Part shown: positions 1 through 6,507 of the stretch, piece by piece
Layout: the number at the start of each line of letters is the position of its first letter
Position numbering within the stretch: the stretch's first letter is position 1
NCBI GenBank assembly: GCA_019747165.1
Contig: JAIERC010000516.1
Coordinates: 1-9,418, forward strand
DNA length: 9,418 nucleotides
Reading direction: 5' to 3'
Origin: Sphingomonas sp.
Lineage (GTDB): Bacteria > Pseudomonadota > Alphaproteobacteria > Sphingomonadales > Sphingomonadaceae
The notes under the pieces: generated by a model
Databases searched by the model: none
What the model was told of the DNA's origin: nothing
Seen by the model: only the letters and a program-made list of their open reading frames with translations
Position numbers and translations under genes: made by a program

Positions 1-1540
1 GCCCCTTCATCCGGCCATGGACGAGCCCGACCTTGTCGCCGAACCGCGCCCGCAGGGTCTCCGCCCGCGCCTCGGCGGCGGCGAGATCGGTCTTCTCGCT
101 TTCCTCGACGAGCGGGCAGACCCAATAGGCCTGGCCGCCGCTCGACAGATGCCGACCAAGCGCGTTGACGACATCGTCGAGTCGATCTTCTGACAAGACG
201 CGCGTCTCGATCGGCTGGCGACCGGGCGGCATCTCGTCCAATCGGCTGACGTCCATCTCGCCATAGAGCGCCAGCGTCAGCGTGCGCGGGATGGGGGTCG
301 CGGTCATCGCCAGCAAATGCGGCGGGTGTTGGCCCTTGCCCGTCAGCAACATCCGCTGCGCGACCCCGAAGCGGTGCTGCTCATCGACCACAACCAGCCC
401 CAAATCCTTGTAGCCGACCGCTTCCTGGAAGATCGCGTGCGTGCCAATCAAAATATCGATTGAGCCATCCGCTAGGCCCATCAAGGTCGCCTCGCGCACC
501 CGACCTTTGTCGCGACCGGTCAGCACCGCAATGTTGACCGGTAACCCGCTGAGCAGGCCGCGCAGGCTCTCATAATGTTGGCGCGCGAGGATTTCGGTGG
601 GGGCCAGAAACGCCCCTTGCGCGCCTGCCTCGACCGCCACGAGCAGCGCCATCGCGGCAACCAAGGTCTTGCCCGATCCGACATCGCCTTGCAGCAATCG
701 CAGCATCGGCTGCGCCTGCCGCAGATCGCCCTCAATCTCCGCGACCGAGCGCGATTGCGCGCCCGTCGGCGTATAAGGCAGCTGCAGCATGGCGCGCAGC
801 CGCCCGTCGCCGATCAACGCCCTACCCTTGCGCGCCCGCGACGAGGCGCGAACCAAAGTCAGCGCGAGCTGATTGGCGAACAGTTCGTCATAGGCCAGCC
901 GCGCGCGCGCCTTGGTATCAGAAGGGTCGGCATGGATTCGCGCGAGTGCGGTGCGCCAGGCGGGCCATTGATGCTTCGCCAGCAGGCCGGGTTCAATCCA
1001 CTCCGCAAGCTCGGGCGCGCGCTCCATGGCTTGCGCGGCCATCTGCACCATCCGCTTCGAGCTCAGCCCCTCGGACAGCGGATAAATCGCCTCGCGCTCG
1101 GGCGTGTCCCCCGCTTCCTCAACCGGCAAGACATAATCGGGGTGCACGATCTGCAGTTCCTGGCCATACATCTCCAATCGGCCTGAAACGCGTCGCGGCT
1201 CGCCCAGCGGCAGCAGTTTCTTCACCCAACCCGAATTGCCGCCGAAATAGACGAGGCTCACATAATTGCCGTGCGCGTCGGTCGCCTGCGCCCGCGTCGG
1301 CCCGCGCCCGGCGCTCGATCGGTACGACACCGCCGTCAGCGTTATTGCGATCGTCCGCCCTGCATCGGCCATATCAAGCTCGTCGCGCGCGATCCGGTCG
1401 ATCCAGCCGGTCGGCAAGTGAAAGGCGACATCGACAACGCGGCTCAGTCCGAGCCGATCAAGAGGCTTGGCAAGCGCTGGCCCCACGCCTTTCAGCGCGG
1501 TCACTTCAGCAAAGAGTGGATTGAGGATTTCTGGCCGCAT
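1..1540 (-). CDS. recG: ATP-dependent DNA helicase RecG, 3'-truncated by window edge
   Basis: RecG is a double-stranded DNA translocase that regresses stalled replication forks and migrates Holliday junctions and D-loops. Reading down from the ATG at 1540 gives 513 codons without a stop, beginning MRPEILNPLFAEVTALKGVG. The N-terminal part (about residues 1-150) carries the GVGPALAKPL helix-hairpin-like segment and the wedge/OB region. The superfamily-2 core follows, with Walker A GDVGSGKT at 285-292, the DEQH box at 386-389 and TATPIPRT at 413-420. The DEQH box (rather than DEEQ) and the N-terminal wedge separate it from Mfd. RecG is usually about 690 residues, so roughly 180 C-terminal residues, including motifs V and VI, lie outside the window. 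No clear Shine-Dalgarno precedes the ATG. It is transcribed divergently from sdhE across a 74-base gap. Identification is confident; the exact start is less so. Confidence 0.96.
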   Translation of the reverse strand, partial: MRPEILNPLFAEVTALKGVGPALAKPLDRLGLSRVVDVAFHLPTGWIDRIARDELDMADAGRTIAITLTAVSYRSSAGRGPTRAQATDAHGNYVSLVYFGGNSGWVKKLLPLGEPRRVSGRLEMYGQELQIVHPDYVLPVEEAGDTPEREAIYPLSEGLSSKRMVQMAAQAMERAPELAEWIEPGLLAKHQWPAWRTALARIHADPSDTKARARLAYDELFANQLALTLVRASSRARKGRALIGDGRLRAMLQLPYTPTGAQSRSVAEIEGDLRQAQPMLRLLQGDVGSGKTLVAAMALLVAVEAGAQGAFLAPTEILARQHYESLRGLLSGLPVNIAVLTGRDKGRVREATLMGLADGSIDILIGTHAIFQEAVGYKDLGLVVVDEQHRFGVAQRMLLTGKGQHPPHLLAMTATPIPRTLTLALYGEMDVSRLDEMPPGRQPIETRVLSEDRLDDVVNALGRHLSSGGQAYWVCPLVEESEKTDLAAAEARAETLRARFGDKVGLVHGRMKG

Positions 1541-1565
1541 GACTATCTGGGCTGTCTTACCCCCA

Positions 1566-1594
1566 GCCGACGGCCCACGCAAAGGACCGTCGGC
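1566..1594. repeat. 8-bp inverted repeat in the recG/sdhE divergent gap
   Basis: GCCGACGG at 1566-1573 is repeated as its exact reverse complement CCGTCGGC at 1587-1594, with 13 bases between the arms. It lies between the divergent recG and sdhE starts, where both promoters must be if these genes have their own. It could be an operator or a small hairpin in the sdhE leader. No T-run follows on either strand, so it does not look like a terminator. In GC-rich DNA an 8-bp match of this kind can arise by chance, and no regulator is suggested by the sequence. Confidence 0.35.
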
Positions 1595-1614
1595 CAATCG
1601 TCGTTGGAACGCCC

Positions 1615-1881
1615 ATGGACCGCGCCACCCGCCTGAAACGCTTGCACTTCCGCGCGCACCACCGTGGCACCAAGGAAGCCGATCTGCTGATCGGCGGATT
1701 CTTTGACGCGCACGGTGCCGACTGGTCGGAGGAGGAGATGGTGCTGTTCGAAGCGCTGCTCGAGGAACAGGATGTCGATATCATGGCCTGGGCGATGGGG
1801 ACCGATGTCGCGCCGGAGACGTATGCCGGATCGATTTTGGCGGCGTTGAAGACGCTGAATTACGTGCCCGTGGCCGAGTAA
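1615..1881 (+). CDS. sdhE: Succinate dehydrogenase FAD assembly factor SdhE
   Basis: SdhE (Sdh5/YgfY/DUF339 family) is a small cytoplasmic protein that promotes covalent attachment of FAD to the SdhA subunit of succinate dehydrogenase. The 88-residue product has the family's usual size and the hallmark RGxxE motif, seen here as RGTKE at residues 17-21. The family's acidic helical body follows, with WSEEEMVLFEALLEEQD in the middle and a DIMAWAMG segment. The ATG at 1615 is preceded by a weak GGAA at 1606-1609. The gene is divergent from recG and 119 bases upstream of the mfd ATG on the same strand, with a REP-like pair between. It is not next to any sdh structural gene in this window, so its position gives no functional support; the call rests on the motif and size. 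Confidence 0.93.
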   Translation: MDRATRLKRLHFRAHHRGTKEADLLIGGFFDAHGADWSEEEMVLFEALLEEQDVDIMAWAMGTDVAPETYAGSILAALKTLNYVPVAE

Positions 1882-1890
1882 CAGCCGTTC

Positions 1891-1980
1891 CGTCACCCGG
1901 GACTTGTGCCGGGGTCCACTCCTCCACCCACACCCTGGCGATTGGGGCGCGGTGGCCCCCGGACCATGTCCGGGGTGACG
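1891..1980. repeat. Head-to-head pair of REP-like palindromic units between sdhE and mfd
   Basis: Two 28-base units, 1891-1918 and 1953-1980, lie in opposite orientation; the first matches the reverse complement of the second at 23 of 28 positions. The shared pattern is CGTCACCC, GGAC, TG, CCGGGG, CCA. The right unit contains a perfect 8-bp hairpin (CCCCGGAC at 1957-1964, loop CAT, GTCCGGGG at 1968-1975); the left has the same stem with mismatches. The 34 bases between them are not repeated. This layout, an inverted pair of imperfect GC-rich palindromes in an intergenic gap, is that of REP/BIME elements. I recall similar GTCACCCCGGAC…TCCGGGG units from sphingomonads and other alphaproteobacteria, but copy number in this genome cannot be seen from here. 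In mRNA the pair could fold into one long hairpin ending about 20 bases before the mfd start. Confidence 0.75.
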
Positions 1981-2000
1981 ACAGAGTTCCATTGAAGACT

Positions 2001-5000
2001 ATGCCCAACCTTTCCACGATCCTCGCCGCCAAGGCCCCCCTCACCCTAGCAGGTGTCCCGACCGGCTTCCTTCCCTGGCTGCTGGCCGACCTCGCGCGCG
2101 CGGCGACCACGCGCGCGGTTTTCATCGCAGCGGACGAAGCGGAAATGCGCGCTATCGCCACCGCCGCGCACTATTTCGCGCCCGAGCTCGAAACAGTCAG
2201 CTTCCCGGCCTGGGACTGCCTGCCCTATGACCGCGCCTCCCCCACCTTGCGCGTCATGGCCGAGCGCGTCGCCGCGCTTCATCGGCTCCAGCAACCGCGT
2301 AAAGGGCCCCAGCTGCTCATTACCACCGCTAATGCCGCCGCCCAGCGCACCCTCACCCCATTCCGCGTGCGCCAGCTCGTCGCCACCCTCAAGCCCGGCG
2401 AGCGGATCGGGCGCGATAAGCTGGCGGGGCTGCTCCAGGCGAATGGCTATCAGCGCGTCGAGACCGTTACCGATTCGGGCGAGTTCGCGGTGCGCGGCGG
2501 GCTGGTCGATCTCTTCCCGAGCGGCGAGGAACACGGGCTGCGGCTCGATTTCTTCGGTGACGAGATTGAGAGCGTCCGCACCTTCGACCCCGCCGACCAG
2601 CGCACCACTGGCCGGGTCGAGGGCTTCACCCTGCTGCCCGCCTCCGAAGCCCTGCTCGATGACGACAGCGTCAAGCGCTTCCGCAGCCGTTATCGCGAGC
2701 GTTTCGGCGCGAACGCTACGGGCGATCCGCTCTATCAGGCAATCTCCGAAAGCCGCCGCCTGTCGGGAATGGAGCATTGGCTACCGCTGTTCGAAGAGAA
2801 ACTGACGACCTTTTTCGATCATCTCGGAGACGGCGCGATCGTGGTGCGCGATTCAGGCGTCGCGGCGGCAGCGGAGTCGCGCTTCGAGGCGGTCACCGAT
2901 TACCACGCCAATCGGGTCCGCGCGCAATCGAGCGATCCCGGCAGCTACCGCCCGCTCCCGCCCGAAATGCTTTATCTCAAGGCCGACGAATGGGGCGATC
3001 GGCTGAAGCAATCAGTCGCGCATCTGGTCACGCAATTCCATGAGCCCGACAGCGCGAGCGTCATCGATTTCGGCGTCGATGGCGCCAAGGATTTCGGCCC
3101 TGAGCGCGCTGCCGGGGCAAATGTCTATGAAGCGGTGGTCGCGCATATTGCCAGGCTCCGCAAGGATGGCCGCAAGCCGGTGCTCGCCAGCTATTCGGTC
3201 GGTGCGCGCGAGCGGTTAAGCGGACTCCTCGCCGATCACGGGCTGAAGGGCGCCAAGACGGCGGAAAGCTGGCAGGAGGCGCTCGGCGTAGCGGACAAAA
3301 GTGTCGCGCTTATCGTATTGCCGCTCGATCACGGCTTTGCCGCGCCTAGCGTCTCGGTGCTGACCGAGCAGGACATGCTTGGCGACCGGCTGGTTCGCCG
3401 GGCGAAGCGCCGAAAATCCGCCGATGCCTTCCTCGCCGAACTCGCGACGCTCTCGCCGGGCGATCTCGTCGTCCATGTCGATCACGGCATTGGCCGCTAT
3501 ACCGGGCTGACCTCGATCCCGGTCGGTGCATCGCCGCATGATTGCGTCGCGCTCGAATATGCCGGCGGCGACAAGCTCTATGTGCCGGTCGAGAATATCG
3601 ACGTCCTCAGCCGCTATGGCAGCGATGATGCCGCGACGCTCGACCGGCTCGGCGGCGAGGCATGGCAGCGGCGCAAGAGCCGGATGAAGGAGCGCATCCG
3701 CGAAATCGCGGGTGAACTCATCGCCATCGCCGCCGAGCGTGCTTTGCGCCCCGCCGACATCGCTGAGCCCGATGCGAGCGGCTATCCCAGCTTCGTCGAT
3801 CGCTTTCCTTATGAGGAAACCGACGATCAGGACCGCGCCATCGGCGAGGTGCTCGAGGATCTCGCCGCCGGCAAGCCAATGGACCGGCTGATCGTCGGCG
3901 ATGTCGGCTTCGGCAAGACCGAGATCGCGCTGCGCGGGGCGTTTGTCGCCGCGATGGCGGGGCTGCAGGTTGCGGTCGTCTGCCCCACCACCCTGCTCGC
4001 CCGTCAGCATTTCAACAATTTCGTCAGCCGTTTCGAAGGCTTCCCGCTCAGGATCGGTCGCCTCTCCCGCCTCGTCACCGCCGCGGAGGCCAAGGCGACA
4101 CGCGAGGGGCTCGAGGACGGCACCATCGACATCGTCATCGGCACCCACGCCATCCTCGCCAAAAGCGTCGGCTTCAAGCGGCTCGGGCTGGTGGTGGTCG
4201 ACGAGGAGCAGCGCTTCGGCGTCACCCACAAGGAGCGGCTCAAGGCGCTCAAGACCGACGTCCATGTGCTCACGCTCACCGCCACCCCCATCCCACGCAC
4301 GCTGCAAATGGCGATGTCGGGCCTGCGCGAACTGTCAGTGATCCAGACCCCGCCGGTCGATCGGCTGGCGGTGCGCACTTATGTGATGCCCTGGGACCCG
4401 GTCGTGCTGCGTGAGGCGCTGCTGCGCGAGCATTATCGCGGGGGGCAGAGCTTCTTCGTCACCCCGCGCATTGCCGATCTGCCCGATATCGAGGAGTTCC
4501 TGACCAAGGAGGTGCCTGAAATCCGCTATGTCGTCGCGCACGGGCAAATGTCCCCGACCGAAGTCGAGGAACGAATGAGCGCGTTCTACGACAAGAAATT
4601 CGAAGTGCTGGTCTCCACCACAATCGTCGAATCCGGGCTCGATATCCCAAGCGCCAACACGATGATCATCCACCGCGCCGACAAATTCGGCCTCGCCCAG
4701 CTTTATCAGCTGCGCGGGCGGGTGGGTCGCGCCAAGACGCGCGCTTATGCGTATCTGACGACCCCCGCCGATCGGATTGTTACCGAAACGGCGGAAAAGA
4801 GGCTCAAAGTGCTGTCCGATCTCGAAAATCTGGGGGCGGGTTTCCAACTGGCGAGCCATGATCTCGACATTCGCGGCGCGGGCAATCTGCTCGGCGACGA
4901 GCAGTCCGGCCATATCCGCGAGGTCGGGTACGAACTCTATCAGTCGATGCTCGAAGAGGCGATCATGGACGCCCGCGCCGGTGGTCTTGCCAAGCGACCG

Positions 5001-5453
5001 CGCGATTTCTCACCCCAGATCACGATCGACGCGCCGATCCTCATCCCCGACGACTATGTCCCCGATCTCGACCTGCGGATGGGCCTCTATCGCCGCCTCA
5101 ACGATCTCGACGAGCCGCAGGCGATCGAAGCGTTCGCCGCCGAATTGATCGACCGTTTCGGCAAGCTGCCCGACGCGACCGAAAACCTGATCCGCCTGAT
5201 CGAAATCAAGCTCCACGCCAAGAATGCCGGCGTCGCCAAGATCGATGTCGGCCCGCGCGGCGCGCTGGTATCGTTTCACGATGACAAGCCCCCCAACATA
5301 CCGGGCCTGCTCGCTTATGTCGAACGCGTCGGCGCAATTGCAAAGCTGCGCCCAGACAGCAAGCTGGTGCTGACTCGTGCCTGGGGCGATCCCAAGGCGC
5401 GGCTCAACGGCGCACTGCAACTGGCGCGCGGGCTGGCGAAGGCGGCGGGATAG
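2001..5453 (+). CDS. mfd: Transcription-repair coupling factor Mfd
   Basis: Mfd recognises RNA polymerase stalled at DNA lesions, pushes it off with an ATP-driven translocase and recruits UvrA for nucleotide excision repair. The 1150-residue product is of normal length and complete. It has the UvrB-homologous N-terminal module (about 1-350), then the RNA-polymerase-interacting, CarD-like domain from about 487 (GDLVVHVDHGIGRYTGL). The translocase core follows, with Walker A GDVGFGKT at 633-640, DEEQ at 734-737, TATPIPRT at 760-767 and RGRVGR at 905-910. The C-terminal TRCF regulatory domain runs from about 1003. I chose the ATG at 2001 (MPNLSTILAAKAPLTL); an in-frame TTG at 1992 would add three residues. 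Neither has a strong Shine-Dalgarno, and the REP-like pair ends about 20 bases upstream. Identification is secure. Its core is homologous to that of RecG in the same window. Confidence 0.98.
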   Translation: MPNLSTILAAKAPLTLAGVPTGFLPWLLADLARAATTRAVFIAADEAEMRAIATAAHYFAPELETVSFPAWDCLPYDRASPTLRVMAERVAALHRLQQPRKGPQLLITTANAAAQRTLTPFRVRQLVATLKPGERIGRDKLAGLLQANGYQRVETVTDSGEFAVRGGLVDLFPSGEEHGLRLDFFGDEIESVRTFDPADQRTTGRVEGFTLLPASEALLDDDSVKRFRSRYRERFGANATGDPLYQAISESRRLSGMEHWLPLFEEKLTTFFDHLGDGAIVVRDSGVAAAAESRFEAVTDYHANRVRAQSSDPGSYRPLPPEMLYLKADEWGDRLKQSVAHLVTQFHEPDSASVIDFGVDGAKDFGPERAAGANVYEAVVAHIARLRKDGRKPVLASYSVGARERLSGLLADHGLKGAKTAESWQEALGVADKSVALIVLPLDHGFAAPSVSVLTEQDMLGDRLVRRAKRRKSADAFLAELATLSPGDLVVHVDHGIGRYTGLTSIPVGASPHDCVALEYAGGDKLYVPVENIDVLSRYGSDDAATLDRLGGEAWQRRKSRMKERIREIAGELIAIAAERALRPADIAEPDASGYPSFVDRFPYEETDDQDRAIGEVLEDLAAGKPMDRLIVGDVGFGKTEIALRGAFVAAMAGLQVAVVCPTTLLARQHFNNFVSRFEGFPLRIGRLSRLVTAAEAKATREGLEDGTIDIVIGTHAILAKSVGFKRLGLVVVDEEQRFGVTHKERLKALKTDVHVLTLTATPIPRTLQMAMSGLRELSVIQTPPVDRLAVRTYVMPWDPVVLREALLREHYRGGQSFFVTPRIADLPDIEEFLTKEVPEIRYVVAHGQMSPTEVEERMSAFYDKKFEVLVSTTIVESGLDIPSANTMIIHRADKFGLAQLYQLRGRVGRAKTRAYAYLTTPADRIVTETAEKRLKVLSDLENLGAGFQLASHDLDIRGAGNLLGDEQSGHIREVGYELYQSMLEEAIMDARAGGLAKRPRDFSPQITIDAPILIPDDYVPDLDLRMGLYRRLNDLDEPQAIEAFAAELIDRFGKLPDATENLIRLIEIKLHAKNAGVAKIDVGPRGALVSFHDDKPPNIPGLLAYVERVGAIAKLRPDSKLVLTRAWGDPKARLNGALQLARGLAKAAG

Positions 5454-5524
5454 GGGTGTAGTTTGGTCTGCAATAAGATATAGCCTAAACACCTCACCGG
5501 CTTTTTTGGGGAAAGTGAATTGGT

Positions 5525-6055
5525 GTGCTCGAATTGACCATCGGCGATCGATGGGCCCTTTTGGCCGAAACGCTACGGCAGATGATGCAAGCAAAGAGCA
5601 TTGCTGAAGCGGTTGAAATCGTTCGGCCTGTCGCCCGCTCGATCGCGCAATCCGATGGCATTACCATCGTCAAACGGATCGGCCAGGAAACCGATTATCT
5701 CGCCGAGGATACGATCGAACCGCTTTGGGCGGGACTGCAATTCCCGATCGATAAATGTCTCGCCGGTCGGGCGATGGTCGAAGAACAGACCATTTTGGTG
5801 CCTGACATCACCCAGGTCGAAAATATTCCCCTGAATGTTTACTTGGCCACCTTCATTCGCAGCCTAGTCGCCGTTCCCATTGGCGATGGACGACCGGGTT
5901 ATGCGATCTGTGCCTATTGGAAAGAGGCCGCGCCGATCGAAGAGGAAACACTTGCGCTGATGGAAGCGCTTGGTCGTGGCATGGGCGCTGCTTTTGCGAT
6001 CATCGATGTGCTTGGTCTCGCACATGGGCAGCGGGGCGGCGCGCACGCTGCCTAA
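5525..6055 (+). CDS. Stand-alone GAF-domain protein
   Basis: The 176-residue product is essentially one GAF domain (about residues 20-160), a fold that binds small ligands or chromophores in signalling proteins. Visible GAF features are a helix leading into DGITIVKR, the central FPIDKCLAGRAMVEEQTILVPDI stretch, and the late strands SLVAVPIGDG and YAICAYWKE. The last pattern resembles the GAF domains found in front of some alphaproteobacterial HWE-type histidine kinases. No kinase, cyclase or DNA-binding domain is attached, and there is no signal peptide or membrane segment, so it is probably cytoplasmic. The GTG start at 5525 is chosen because GGGGAAAG at 5508-5515 precedes it by nine bases. 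It lies 71 bases after mfd on the same strand and is convergent with the next gene, 12 bases away. Ligand and partner are unknown. Confidence 0.8.
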   Translation: MLELTIGDRWALLAETLRQMMQAKSIAEAVEIVRPVARSIAQSDGITIVKRIGQETDYLAEDTIEPLWAGLQFPIDKCLAGRAMVEEQTILVPDITQVENIPLNVYLATFIRSLVAVPIGDGRPGYAICAYWKEAAPIEEETLALMEALGRGMGAAFAIIDVLGLAHGQRGGAHAA

Positions 6056-6067
6056 AACGTTAGTGCT

Positions 6068-6505
6068 TTACGAACTGTGATCAGCAATGATGTGCCAATT
6101 GCCGCCCTCATGGCGGAAAATCAGCGTGGTCGTTCCGCTTTGGGTCTTTCCGTCGCTATAGGTCAGCAGGTAGCGGGCGATATAGAGCGCATGGTCCGGA
6201 TCAAGCAGCCGAAAATCCAGCGTCGAAAAAGTCAGCGTGCCGCGTTTGGCGGCATTGTCAAAATCGTAGCGGGTTTTGTAGCGCGCCGTCATCGCCGCCT
6301 TGCCGCGCAACACCCCCTCTTTGGTCACGAAACTGGTTGCCGGGTCGTCCGAATAAACGCGCATGAAGCGTTCGACATCGCCGCCATTCCACCCGGCGGC
6401 GCTATCAGCCATCGCCTTCTCGACTGCCGCCTGCTCCGGCGCTTGCGCGATGGCCGGAGCCGCCAGCGTGATCGCGGCGACGGCGAAGAATACGGGGGTG
6501 CGCAT
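6068..6505 (-). CDS. Exported NTF2/SnoaL-like (DUF4440-type) protein
   Basis: The 145-residue product begins with a typical Sec signal peptide: short basic start MRT, hydrophobic stretch to about residue 18, and probable cleavage after AIAQA at residue 22, giving a periplasmic protein. The mature part looks like the NTF2-like fold of the DUF4440/SnoaL group: helix AAVEKAMADSAAGWNGGD, then FMRVYSDDP, GKAAMTARY, and closing strands ALYIARYLLTYSDG, TTTLIFRHEGGNWHIIADHSS. These proteins include small-molecule-binding and enzymatic members, so no reaction can be assigned. The ATG at 6505 is preferred because AAGGA (6514-6518) sits eight bases upstream. The ATG at 6511 would leave a spacing of two, although it would overlap the upstream stop as ATGA. 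The gene follows the EAL-protein gene within two bases and is almost certainly co-transcribed and translationally coupled with it. Confidence 0.82.
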   Translation of the reverse strand: MRTPVFFAVAAITLAAPAIAQAPEQAAVEKAMADSAAGWNGGDVERFMRVYSDDPATSFVTKEGVLRGKAAMTARYKTRYDFDNAAKRGTLTFSTLDFRLLDPDHALYIARYLLTYSDGKTQSGTTTLIFRHEGGNWHIIADHSS

Positions 6506-6507
6506 CG

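Noticed and set aside
575..1524. Plus-strand open frames of 120-200 codons across the recG region
   Set aside because: They are antisense to recG, Arg/Pro/Ala-rich and without domains; the minus-strand RecG reading is continuous and has all expected motifs.
3216..4307. Long open frame of 363 codons antisense to mfd
   Set aside because: It lies wholly within the secure mfd gene and has a skewed, repetitive acidic composition typical of antisense frames in GC-rich codons. It has no recognisable domain.
5463..5491. Possible promoter for the GAF gene (TTGGTC, 17 bases, TAAACA)
   Set aside because: Match to a -35/-10 consensus is poor and the short AT-rich patch offers several equally weak alternatives.
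5453..5507. Possible terminator after mfd: GGTGT/ACACC arms and a T6 run at 5502-5507
   Set aside because: The stem is only five pairs with a loop of about 29 bases, and the T-run is separated from it by several bases. A closer AGCC/GGCT pairing is only four pairs. Neither is a convincing intrinsic terminator.
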